Shown one piece after another: positions 50,189 through 57,779 of a stretch of DNA of 64,000 nt. The stretch comes from Occallatibacter riparius (GTDB lineage Bacteria > Acidobacteriota > Terriglobia > Terriglobales > Acidobacteriaceae). Numbering within the stretch: position 1 is the stretch's first letter; every line of letters begins with the position of its first letter. Position numbers and translations under genes: made by a program. Location of the stretch: assembly GCF_025264625.1 (NCBI RefSeq), contig NZ_CP093313.1:4650001-4714000 (forward strand). Direction: 5' to 3'. Under the pieces are notes generated by a model. The model was not told the DNA's origin. It searched no databases and saw only the letters and a program-made list of their open reading frames with translations.

Positions 50189-51457
50189 ATGTTCTCACCT
50201 CTCACCGCACACATCCTGATCATTGCTATCGTGGCGCTCAGCATCACGCTCATGTTGCTGCGCCCGCGCCGCATTGCCGAGGTGTATTGGATCGGCGGCG
50301 GCGCGTTGCTGCTGCTGATCCTGCGGTTGATTCCGCTGGAGCTTGCGGGGCGCGCGATCGCGGAGGGGACGGACGTCTACCTGTTTCTGACCGGCATGAT
50401 GCTGCTGTCGGAGCTGGCGCGCATCTTCGGCGTGTTCGACTGGGTCGCGTCTGTTGCGGTGGAGCACGCGCGCGGATCGTGCATGCGGCTGTTTACGCTG
50501 ATCTACCTGGCGGGAACCGTCGTGACGATTCTCATGTCGAACGACGCGACGGCTGTGGTGCTCACGCCCGCGGTGTTCAGTGCCGTGCGGCGATCGAAGG
50601 CCGAGCCGCTGCCGAACCTATTTGCGTGCGCGTTCATCGCCAATGCTGCGTCGTTCGTGCTGCCCATATCGAATCCCGCGAACCTGGTGGTGTTTCGCAC
50701 GCAGATGCCGCCGCTGGGCCAATGGGTCGCTGCGTTCGGGCTGCCATCGCTCCTGTCGATTGTTTCGACCTATTTGATTTTGTCCTGGTACTTCCGCCGC
50801 GATCTGGTCTGCGATCTGCCGCGCGATCAGCAGCCGACTAGGCTAACTGGCAACGGACGGCTCGTGCTCGTCGGCATCGTGCTCACGGCTGTGGTTCTGC
50901 TGGTGGCGTCAGCAATGAAACGCGACTTGGGGCTGCCCACCTGCATCTGCGCGGTTGCTGTGTCGTGCATCGTTCTCATCAGGGCACGCATAAACCCGAT
51001 GCGTGTGGTGCGCGATATCAGCTGGGGCGTGCTGCCGCTGGTCGGCGGCCTCTTCATCCTTGTGGAGGCAATCGACTCTATAGGCGCGATGCGGCTGAGT
51101 GCCGCAGTCATGCAATGGGCGGAGAAGTTGCCGCCGATTTCCGGAGCGCTGATTACCGCAGGCGTGGTGGGTGTGGGCAACAATCTGGTCAACAACCTGC
51201 CGCTTGGGCTGATTGCGGGTAGCACGCTGAAGGCGACCAGCGCGCATGGTCTGATTGCCAACGCGGTGCTGATCGCGGTCGACCTCGGCCCGAATCTCTC
51301 GGTGACCGGGTCGCTTGCGACGATCCTATGGCTTATTGCGCTGCGCCGCGAAGGCGTGCACGTGGATTTCCGGGATTTTCTGAAGGTAGGCGCGATTGCC
51401 ATGCCGATTGCGTTGGCGCTTGCCATCGCCGGGGCTGTGGTGGTCAACGCGCTCTGA
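50189..51457 (+). CDS. ArsB-type / ion transporter superfamily permease
   Basis: A 422-residue membrane protein of the ArsB/NhaD transporter group: about 11 hydrophobic helices, with the DATAVVLTPAVF motif near residue 125 and ANAASFVLPISNPANLVVF at about 155. The C-terminal half has GVVGVGNNLVNNLPLGL and DLGPNLSVTGSLATILW, a repeated half-site pattern of this superfamily (N-N-x-P and GPN-x-S-x-TGS). ArsB members extrude arsenite or antimonite. No arsR, arsC or arsA gene adjoins it, so the substrate may differ. The start ATG is placed where the first helix begins; the longer in-frame reading has no support. Confidence 0.85.
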   Translation: MFSPLTAHILIIAIVALSITLMLLRPRRIAEVYWIGGGALLLLILRLIPLELAGRAIAEGTDVYLFLTGMMLLSELARIFGVFDWVASVAVEHARGSCMRLFTLIYLAGTVVTILMSNDATAVVLTPAVFSAVRRSKAEPLPNLFACAFIANAASFVLPISNPANLVVFRTQMPPLGQWVAAFGLPSLLSIVSTYLILSWYFRRDLVCDLPRDQQPTRLTGNGRLVLVGIVLTAVVLLVASAMKRDLGLPTCICAVAVSCIVLIRARINPMRVVRDISWGVLPLVGGLFILVEAIDSIGAMRLSAAVMQWAEKLPPISGALITAGVVGVGNNLVNNLPLGLIAGSTLKATSAHGLIANAVLIAVDLGPNLSVTGSLATILWLIALRREGVHVDFRDFLKVGAIAMPIALALAIAGAVVVNAL

Positions 51458-51463
51458 GGTCGC

Positions 51464-52708
51464 TTACATCAACTTGCGGCGAATCAGGTCGAGCGCCTGC
51501 TGTGCGGTCCACTCGCGCACGCGCTGGCGCGGGCCGCGGAAATTGCGTTCGAGCACGTCGGTGCGCTGCGGGTCGCTCACGGCGATGTAGACCAGACCAA
51601 CTGGCTTCGTATCGGTGCCGCCGGTGGGCCCGGCGATTCCGGTAATGCCGAGGCCGATGGTCGCGCCGGTTCGCTGGCGAATGCCCGAGGCCAATGCGCT
51701 AGCGACTTCTTCGCTGACGGCGCCGTGCTGTTCGATCAGCTCCGGTGGTACGCCCGCGAATGCAGTCTTAAGCTCGTTGGAGTAGACCAGAGCTCCACCA
51801 AGAAACGAGCGTGAACTTCCCGGTATCGCGGTGATGCGTTGAGCGACCAGGCCGCCGGTGCAGCTTTCGGCTGTCGCGAGAGTTGCCTGGCGCAGGCCGA
51901 GATAGTAGAGAACGATCTGCTCCAGCGTCTCGCCTTCAGTGGAGTAAAGCCAGTCGTCGAGCGCCTCTTCCATCTTTGTGGCGAGTTCTTCCACGCGCTG
52001 CTCGGCCGTATCCATGTCGCGCTTCGCACAGAGCAGCGAAAGTTGAATGTCGCCGTTGTGCGCGAGGATCGTTGTCTCGATGTCGGTATAGGTCGTGTAG
52101 ATGGGGGCCAGCAGCTTGTCGCATTGCGACTCTGGAATCATCGCAGCCTTGAGCGTGCGCTTAGCGATGAAGCGGGGCGGGACAATCTCTCGAAGTCGCG
52201 GCAGGCACTCGGCTTCGAACAGCGGCTTGCACTCGCTGGGCGGCCCGGGAATGAGCATGATCAGCTTGCGAAAGCCCTCGAACGTGACGTCAAGCCACTG
52301 GCCGGGCGCGCTGCCGTTGGCATTCTGCAACACGGTTGCGCCGTCAATCACGTCGGCCTGCTTGAGGTTGTTCTCCGGCATAGCAATGCGCCAGGTCGCG
52401 GCGCGTGCGTGCAGAGCGGCCACCAGCGGAGCTTCGCGGCGGAGTTCTAGATTGAGAGCTTCCGCAGTCGCTTCGCGGGTAAGGTCGTCTTCTGTCGGCC
52501 CGAGCCCGCCCATCAGGATCAGGATGTCGGCGCGGCCAAGAGCGGTCCGAATCGCGTTCACAAGATCCTTGCGGCGGTCGCCGACAATGGTCTTGAAGGC
52601 GACGGTCACGCCGATCTCGTTCAACTTTTCAGTCAAGAAGAGGGAATTGGTGTCCTGGCGGAACGGAGTGAGCATCTCAGAGCCGATGGCCACGATCTCA
52701 GATTTCAT
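51464..52708 (-). CDS. cinA: CinA family protein (competence/damage-inducible; NMN amidohydrolase)
   Basis: A 414-residue protein. The N-terminal MoCF-like domain (about 1-170, IVAIGSEML, ILIMGGLGPTEDDLTREAT) hydrolyses ADP-ribose in characterised homologues. The C-terminal CinA domain (about 255-410, LATAESCTGGLVAQRIT, GALVYSNELK, GITGIAGPTGG) deamidates nicotinamide mononucleotide in pyridine nucleotide recycling. It is the last gene of a six-gene minus-strand run from rimO. It converges with the ArsB-type gene, with six bases between the stop codons. In other bacteria it is often near pgpA, as here. Confidence 0.95.
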   Translation of the reverse strand: MKSEIVAIGSEMLTPFRQDTNSLFLTEKLNEIGVTVAFKTIVGDRRKDLVNAIRTALGRADILILMGGLGPTEDDLTREATAEALNLELRREAPLVAALHARAATWRIAMPENNLKQADVIDGATVLQNANGSAPGQWLDVTFEGFRKLIMLIPGPPSECKPLFEAECLPRLREIVPPRFIAKRTLKAAMIPESQCDKLLAPIYTTYTDIETTILAHNGDIQLSLLCAKRDMDTAEQRVEELATKMEEALDDWLYSTEGETLEQIVLYYLGLRQATLATAESCTGGLVAQRITAIPGSSRSFLGGALVYSNELKTAFAGVPPELIEQHGAVSEEVASALASGIRQRTGATIGLGITGIAGPTGGTDTKPVGLVYIAVSDPQRTDVLERNFRGPRQRVREWTAQQALDLIRRKLM

Positions 52709-52751
52709 AAATGCAGCTCTTAGCCCTCAGTTTCTAATCGGAACTATCGGG

Positions 52752-53813
52752 CTAAAACAACGCCAGCCCCTCGACTCCCAAGTCCACATCATAAATGGCC
52801 TGGTTGGTCGCGAGCGCGGCGGTGCCGAGCGGGCTGAAGGCGATGCCCACCAGGTTGTTCCCGGCCAGCACTAGTTGCGCCGATCCGTCGCCGCTGACAC
52901 GCACAATGCCGCGTCGGCCATGCAGGCACGCTGCAACGTAGATGCTGTCGTCAATGGCGATGGCCATGCCCTGTGGCCGGCCCAGTCCGCGATACCACGG
53001 CCGGGTGTCGCCGTTCGGCTCGATGGCCCAGATGGTCTCGTTCGAGGAGAGCGTCGGGGCCGTGACGAAGAGCGTTCCTTCGGAATTCACCGCCATGTGG
53101 TAAGCGGAGACGCTCGGTTCCAGCGTGGCGTGCACGAAGATCTTGCGGTCGGTATCGATCTTGAAGATGGTTCCGCTGCGGTCGCCCACAAACAGATTGC
53201 CGTCGCGGTCGAATGTGGCGCCGGTGGCTACTCCCATGCCTTCGGCGTAGACCGTGAACTCTCCGGCGGCGTCGACGCGATACACATTGCCCTCGGCGCG
53301 AGAGCTCACGAACAGGTCGCCGTCGGGATTGAAGGCCAGGCCAGTTGCGTTCAGAATGCCTTCGACGAACGGAGTGCCACGTCCGTCCGGGCTGATGCGC
53401 ACGATCGAAACCGGAGTGGCTTTCCCGCGCGGGCCGGAGATGGTCGCATAGATCATTCCCGAGCGGCTGACCGCCGGGCTCGTCACCGGATGCAGACCCG
53501 AGTTCAGCTCCCGCGCAATGCGTAGCGGGACCGAATTACTGGTGGCTCCGTGGCTGCGGACCTCAACCTGCCCCGTCGTCGCGCTCGCCGGCACTTGGAA
53601 CATGACGCGCGATGAGCGGCTCATGCAAATGTGTGCGGCGCTTCCATCGACAAGTACAACCGGGGGAGTGGAGCCGCTGGGGCCGAGGTTCGATCCGATC
53701 AGTTCGACTTCGCCGCCGGGCAATGCGGCCGCGGGCGTAACGTCGTCAATACGCGGCTCTGAGCTGCCGTCAGCGGCTTGGGGTCGGAAACGAGGCATGT
53801 GAAAAGGAGCCAT
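52752..53813 (-). CDS. IPT/TIG domain plus NHL-like propeller protein
   Basis: A 353-residue protein without a recognisable signal peptide. The N-terminal IPT/TIG-like domain (about 20-95, IDDVTPAAALPGGEVELIGSNLG) is followed by an NHL/SMP-30-like beta-propeller (about 110-350) with repeated pieces such as GLAFNPDGDLFVSS, GATFDRDGNLFVGD, HMAVNSEGTLFVTA and GMAIAIDDSIYVA. No catalytic signature is obvious; the domain is probably a binding platform or lactonase-like propeller. It starts four bases after the pgpA stop and belongs to the rimO-cinA run. Confidence 0.82.
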   Translation of the reverse strand: MAPFHMPRFRPQAADGSSEPRIDDVTPAAALPGGEVELIGSNLGPSGSTPPVVLVDGSAAHICMSRSSRVMFQVPASATTGQVEVRSHGATSNSVPLRIARELNSGLHPVTSPAVSRSGMIYATISGPRGKATPVSIVRISPDGRGTPFVEGILNATGLAFNPDGDLFVSSRAEGNVYRVDAAGEFTVYAEGMGVATGATFDRDGNLFVGDRSGTIFKIDTDRKIFVHATLEPSVSAYHMAVNSEGTLFVTAPTLSSNETIWAIEPNGDTRPWYRGLGRPQGMAIAIDDSIYVAACLHGRRGIVRVSGDGSAQLVLAGNNLVGIAFSPLGTAALATNQAIYDVDLGVEGLALF

Positions 53814-53817
53814 TGCT

Positions 53818-54321
53818 CTAGAGCCAGATGCGTACGATCGCGGCTACTCCCCAAGCATACAACCCGGCGGCAACGTCGTCGAAGACGATGCCCCAGCCTT
53901 CGGGCAGGGCCTCAAGCTGGCGCGCGGGAAAGGGCTTGGTGATATCGAAAAGCCGGAACAGCACCAGCGCGATCAGGCCATGCTTCCAGTCGGCGGGGCT
54001 GCCCAGCAGAGCGATCCATTGGCCGGCGACTTCGTCGACGACGACGAACCCCGGATCCTTCCGGCCGCTTTCGCGTGCGGAGATGGTGGCGGCCGGAACG
54101 CCGAGCGCGATCGAAAGCACAATTCCGCCGATTAGCGCGATCAACACGGTCGATGCCGGCGCATGAGCTCCCATCGCGAGTGCCGCCCACAGCAGCAGCG
54201 CGGCAAGCGAGCCCCACGTGCCCGGGGCCGGCTTCAGCAGGCCTGAGCCGAAGAAGGTGGCGATCGCCCACGCCCAAAGCGTCTTGCGCGTACATGCAGG
54301 TGCGGGGGTGGTGCTATTCAC
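53818..54321 (-). CDS. pgpA: phosphatidylglycerophosphatase A
   Basis: A 167-residue membrane enzyme that dephosphorylates phosphatidylglycerophosphate to phosphatidylglycerol. Conserved PgpA pieces are present: GSGLLKPAPGTWGSLAALL, FVVVDEVAGQWIAL, LFRLFDITKPFPA and GIVFDDVAAG. I start it at GTG 54321 because AAGGA lies eight bases upstream and the protein then begins just before the conserved domain. This GTG lies inside the end of yacG (eight-base overlap), so translation is coupled. A longer in-frame reading would run across yacG. Confidence 0.9.
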   Translation of the reverse strand: MNSTTPAPACTRKTLWAWAIATFFGSGLLKPAPGTWGSLAALLLWAALAMGAHAPASTVLIALIGGIVLSIALGVPAATISARESGRKDPGFVVVDEVAGQWIALLGSPADWKHGLIALVLFRLFDITKPFPARQLEALPEGWGIVFDDVAAGLYAWGVAAIVRIWL

Positions 54322-54541
54322 GTTCTGTGTCCTTGGGGTGGCCGGCCAGACCGCCCAGATCTTCCAGCACTTCAGGATCGAGCACCGGCGAGCTGATCTT
54401 GTAGACACCCATGGCCCACTTGCCTAGATCGATCTTGCGGCAGCGGTCACTGCAGAAAGGGAAGTCCTCGTCCTTGGCTTGGACAAGCATGGCGCACGTG
54501 GGGCAGCGAAGAACTTTTGCGGTTTTTTTCTTGGGAGCCAT
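54314..54541 (-). CDS. yacG: DNA gyrase inhibitor YacG-like zinc ribbon protein
   Basis: A 75-residue protein with the four-cysteine zinc site C-x2-C-x15-C-x3-C (CPTC at about 13-16, CSDRC at about 32-36) followed by the typical IDLGKWAMGVYKI segment. In E. coli YacG binds GyrB and inhibits gyrase. Here it is longer by a C-terminal Leu/Asp-rich tail. Its end overlaps the GTG start of pgpA by eight bases. It lies 27 bases downstream of the methyltransferase gene in the same operon. Confidence 0.9.
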   Translation of the reverse strand: MAPKKKTAKVLRCPTCAMLVQAKDEDFPFCSDRCRKIDLGKWAMGVYKISSPVLDPEVLEDLGGLAGHPKDTERE

Positions 54542-54568
54542 AGGTAAATTCCCGGGTTCGGACTACAG

Positions 54569-55147
54569 CTATTTTCTCACCATGACGATGATGCCGCTTG
54601 CCCACGACATTGCTGCGCTGCGGAAGCGTGTATCCTGCGCGAGCTGTTCCATCAGAGCTGCAGCTTTCTGGTCGTGGCCTTCGGGCCAGGTCGGCTGGGG
54701 CAGCATGTCGTCCACGATGTAGTAACCGCCTGGCTTCACCAGATCCAGAGCTTCATCCAGCGCCACGTACTTGCCGGGCATGGCATCGGCGAACACCAAG
54801 TCAAAACTGGCCTGCTTCTGCCGCCACAAAAAGCCGCAAGCGTCTACGGCGAGGAGAGTCAGGCGTTTGTCTTGACCAAGCACATCGCGCGCAACCTGCT
54901 GAACCTGCTCGTCTGTATCGACACTGATCAGGGTTGAAGCTGCATCCATGCCGTCGAGCAGCCATGCCGTAGCAAGTCCGGTGCCCGTGCCGAGTTCGAG
55001 TATGCGGCCGCCGGGTTTGGTCGCGGCAAGCGTCCGCAACAACATGCCGGTGCGCGGCTCTGACGCCATTGCAAACTGCAACTCCTGCGTCCGGGCCTCA
55101 ATAGCATTGACTGCTGCTGGTGGATTGAGGAAGAGGGTCTCGTTCAT
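54569..55147 (-). CDS. O-methyltransferase-like SAM-dependent methyltransferase
   Basis: A 192-residue Rossmann methyltransferase: GRILELGTGTGLATAWLLDGM for the SAM loop, LISVDTDEQV for the acidic residue at the ribose, and VFADAMPGKYVALDEALDLVKPGGYYIVDDML for the metal-binding segment of COMT-like enzymes. The substrate is unknown. It lies ten bases downstream of rimO and 27 upstream of yacG. Its length fits the catechol O-methyltransferase-like subgroup. Confidence 0.85.
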   Translation of the reverse strand: MNETLFLNPPAAVNAIEARTQELQFAMASEPRTGMLLRTLAATKPGGRILELGTGTGLATAWLLDGMDAASTLISVDTDEQVQQVARDVLGQDKRLTLLAVDACGFLWRQKQASFDLVFADAMPGKYVALDEALDLVKPGGYYIVDDMLPQPTWPEGHDQKAAALMEQLAQDTRFRSAAMSWASGIIVMVRK

Positions 55148-55157
55148 GTTCTTTCAC

Positions 55158-56693
55158 TTACATGGGGCCCGAAGTAATCCGCGCCACCAGGTCATAGTCG
55201 TGCGCCTCGGTAATCTCCGCGCGATAAAAGCGGCCGCCCTCCAGCGCTTCCAGATCGCCGAAGTCGTTGATGTACACCTTGCCATCGATCTCGGGCGCGT
55301 GGAACTGCGTGCGGCCTTCCCAGAGCAGCGGCGTCTCTTCGCTTTCGCCCTCGGCCAGGATCACCAGTTCACGTCCGACCCACTGCTGCTTGGCCTCCTT
55401 CGAGATGCCCTGCTGCAGCTTCATCAGCTTGCGCTTGCGGGATTCGATGGTGCGCTTGGCGACTTTGCCGTCGTAGGCGAATGCCCCCGAGCCTTCTTCA
55501 TCCGAATAGGTGAACACGCCCAGCCAATCGAATTTCGCGGCTTTCACGAAATCCTCAAGCACCTTCACATCTTCAGCGGTCTCGCCCGGGAAGCCGACGA
55601 TGAATGACGTGCGCAGGGCGATGCCCGGAACGGCGGCGCGTACCTTGTCCAGAGTCTTCAGGAAGATGTCGGCCCCGGCGCCGCGCTTCATCGACTTGAG
55701 CACCGACGCAGACGCGTGTTGCAGAGGCACGTCCAGATACTTGCAGATGTTGTCGTGCTTAGCGATCGTCTCCAGCAGCTTGCCTGTGATTCGATTGGGA
55801 TAGGCATAGAGGAACCGCAGCCAGCGCAGGCCTTCGATCTTTGCCAATTCATCGAGCAGAAGCGCGAGGCCATCCTTCAGGCCCAGGTCCTCGCCGTAGC
55901 AGGTCGTGTCCTGGCCGATCAGCGTGATCTCCTGCACGCCGCGCTCGACGAGGCTGCGTGCCTCGGCCACAACCGACTCAAACCGTCGCGAGCGGAACTT
56001 GCCGCGCAGGTTGGGAATCACGCAGAACGTGCACGGGTGATCGCAGCCTTCGGCAATCTTGATGTAAGCCGATGCCTTGCCGGTCGCCAAGAGCCGCGGT
56101 GTGGTCTCGTCGTAGAGGTAAGTGGGCAGCATGTGCGCCGCGCCTTCCCAATCGTCGCGGGTAAAGCGGCCCTGCTGCTCCCTCAGATCGCCCTCAGCTC
56201 TCGCCGGAGTTGGCCGCACCGCAGGTGCTTTGTGGGTGCCTGAGAGCGATTCCTGCCCCAAGTGCACCTCAGCCTGAACGCTGGTCAGGATATTGAACGG
56301 CGAAGCCGGCCTGGGCGCCTGCTGCACGCCCGCAGCTTCCAGAATCGACTCGAGTTCGCCCGTGCCGACGACCGCGTCCACCTCGGGAATGTTCTTGCGG
56401 ATCTCGTCGCGATAGCGCTCGACCAGACACCCGGCAACGATCAACTTCGACGCGCGGCCTTCAGTCTTGTGGCGCGCCATCTCCAGAATCGTGTCGACGG
56501 ATTCCTGCTTGGCGGAGTCAATAAAGCTGCAGGTATTCACGACCAGGATCTCAGCCTCTTCGGGCTTCCCGGTCAGCCGCGCACCGGCGCGGTCCAGCAG
56601 CCCCATCATCACCTCGGAATCGACCAGGTTTTTGGGGCAGCCTAACGAAATAAAGCCCACGGTAGGCGCCGTGGGTGGGGAAACTTTGCTCAC
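55158..56693 (-). CDS. rimO: ribosomal protein S12 methylthiotransferase
   Basis: A 511-residue radical-SAM enzyme that adds a methylthio group to an aspartate of ribosomal protein S12. The MTTase N-terminal domain has Cys19, Cys55 and Cys89 for the auxiliary cluster (SLGCPKNLVDSE, NTCSFID, AGCL). The radical-SAM motif is Cys217-x3-Cys221-x2-Cys224 (GCDHPCTFC). A C-terminal TRAM domain covers about 440-508. It is about 70 residues longer than usual because of a Pro/Ala-rich insertion at about 122-190 between the MTTase and radical-SAM domains. It is the first gene of the rimO-to-cinA run. Confidence 0.94.
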   Translation of the reverse strand: MSKVSPPTAPTVGFISLGCPKNLVDSEVMMGLLDRAGARLTGKPEEAEILVVNTCSFIDSAKQESVDTILEMARHKTEGRASKLIVAGCLVERYRDEIRKNIPEVDAVVGTGELESILEAAGVQQAPRPASPFNILTSVQAEVHLGQESLSGTHKAPAVRPTPARAEGDLREQQGRFTRDDWEGAAHMLPTYLYDETTPRLLATGKASAYIKIAEGCDHPCTFCVIPNLRGKFRSRRFESVVAEARSLVERGVQEITLIGQDTTCYGEDLGLKDGLALLLDELAKIEGLRWLRFLYAYPNRITGKLLETIAKHDNICKYLDVPLQHASASVLKSMKRGAGADIFLKTLDKVRAAVPGIALRTSFIVGFPGETAEDVKVLEDFVKAAKFDWLGVFTYSDEEGSGAFAYDGKVAKRTIESRKRKLMKLQQGISKEAKQQWVGRELVILAEGESEETPLLWEGRTQFHAPEIDGKVYINDFGDLEALEGGRFYRAEITEAHDYDLVARITSGPM

Positions 56694-56751
56694 TTCTCTA
56701 TTGTACCGGGAACCTGATTTTATGGGGCCTTAAGCGTCTGGCGGTGTTAGA

Positions 56752-56765
56752 CTAGCTTAAGCTAG
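56752..56765 (+). promoter_or_regulatory. palindromic operator upstream of a toxin-antitoxin operon
   Basis: CTAGCTTAAGCTAG, a perfect 14-base palindrome, ends 18 bases before the antitoxin GTG and just upstream of its SD (GGAGGGG). Position and symmetry fit an antitoxin autorepression site. Confidence 0.6.
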
Positions 56766-56783
56766 CTCATTTGGAGGGGCTCC

Positions 56784-57029
56784 GTGCAGATTGGCGCGTT
56801 TGAAGCAAAGAACACATTAGGCTCACTTCTCGATCGGGTTCAGCAGGGTGAGGAGATTGAGATCACGCGACACGGCAAGGTGGTCGCGCGATTGGTTCCC
56901 ACCAGCGGAGCTGTTGACCGAGTCGCAGCGCGTGCCGCATTCGACCGAATCCGCGCGCGTGCACCTCAGGCAAGAGTCAAGTTCGATTGGGCGGAACTTA
57001 AAACAGACCGCGACACGGGTCGTCCATGA
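56784..57029 (+). CDS. Phd/YefM-type antitoxin
   Basis: An 81-residue protein: AFEAKNTLGSLLDRVQQGEEIEITRHGKVVARLVPT gives the Phd/YefM N-terminal DNA-binding fold (quoted here as two joined segments: FEAKNTLGSLLDRVQQGEE, then IEITRHGKVVARLVP). The C-terminal 35 residues are the toxin-binding tail, rich in Arg/Ala. GTG start with GGAGGGG six bases upstream. The TGA stop overlaps the toxin ATG (ATGA, 57026-57029). It pairs with the PIN toxin that follows. The operon is unrelated in sequence to the pair at 35239. Confidence 0.88.
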   Translation: MQIGAFEAKNTLGSLLDRVQQGEEIEITRHGKVVARLVPTSGAVDRVAARAAFDRIRARAPQARVKFDWAELKTDRDTGRP

Positions 57030-57439
57030 GTCTCGTGCTCGACAGTTCGGTCACTTTGGCTTCTGTCTATCCTGACGAAGCAAGCCACGCCGTACTCGAG
57101 GCTTTTGCTCGAGTGATTGCAGAGGGCGCGTGGGTTCCCGCCCTCTGGAGGCTTGAAGTGGCGAATGTGCTGGAGATGGGTGTTCGCCGCGCCCGTATCG
57201 ATGCAGATTTTCGCGAAGCCGCGCTGCGCGACTTGGCGCTTCTGCCCATTCGGATTGACTCGGAAACGAATACGCACGCGTGGAGCGAAACACTGCGCAT
57301 TGCCGAAAAACACAGGTTGACCCTCTACGATGCGGCATATCTTGAGTTGGCCATTCGTAGGGCGTTGCCTCTTGCTACGCTAGACTCCGAACTAAGAGGC
57401 GCAGCTCTATCTGAGGATGTGGAATTGCTGGGAATGTAG
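57026..57439 (+). CDS. vapC: VapC-type PIN-domain toxin
   Basis: A 137-residue PIN-domain RNase: MSLVLDSSVTLASVYPDEA carries the first catalytic Asp (Asp6), PALWRLEVANVLEMGVRR the Glu, and TLYDAAYLELAIRRALPLATLDSEL the last two acidic residues (Asp in LYDAAY and Asp in LDSEL). All four expected acids are present. VapC toxins cleave tRNA or rRNA and are held in check by the antitoxin encoded just upstream with a four-base overlap. A monooxygenase-domain gene follows after eight bases and is probably co-transcribed. Confidence 0.9.
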   Translation: MSLVLDSSVTLASVYPDEASHAVLEAFARVIAEGAWVPALWRLEVANVLEMGVRRARIDADFREAALRDLALLPIRIDSETNTHAWSETLRIAEKHRLTLYDAAYLELAIRRALPLATLDSELRGAALSEDVELLGM

Positions 57440-57447
57440 GAGACCTC

Positions 57448-57762
57448 ATGATCGCACGTCACTGGCGTGGATGGACAAAACCTGAAGATGCTGATGCTTA
57501 CGAGAAACTCCTGCGCGACACTGTGTTGCCCGAGATCCAGAACATTGAGGGGCACAAGGGCGTTCTTCTCCTCCGCAACGACGGGCCCCAGGAGTGCCAG
57601 TTCGTCGTGATCAACTTCTTTGAGTCGCTGGACGCGGTGAAGCGCTTTGCCGGCAATGACTACCGGGTTCCGGTTTTTGAGCCAGAGGCAAGACGTCTGC
57701 TCTCGCGCGTCGATCCGTTTGCCAATCATTTTGACGTGCGGGCCGCCCACCTGCCGGAATAG
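57448..57762 (+). CDS. antibiotic-biosynthesis-monooxygenase-like (ABM) protein
   Basis: A 104-residue single ABM/dimeric alpha-beta barrel domain: MIARHWRGWTKPEDADAYE start, TVLPEIQNIEGHKGVLLLRN, and FVVINFFESLDAVKRFAGND in the second half. Such domains can oxidise quinones or degrade haem or simply bind small molecules. AGGAGA precedes the ATG. The gene begins eight bases after the toxin stop, so it is likely the third gene of the toxin-antitoxin operon; whether it has any part in that system is unknown. It converges with the metallo-beta-lactamase-fold gene. Confidence 0.8.
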   Translation: MIARHWRGWTKPEDADAYEKLLRDTVLPEIQNIEGHKGVLLLRNDGPQECQFVVINFFESLDAVKRFAGNDYRVPVFEPEARRLLSRVDPFANHFDVRAAHLPE

Positions 57763-57779
57763 CCACTGCTGATTCGGGC

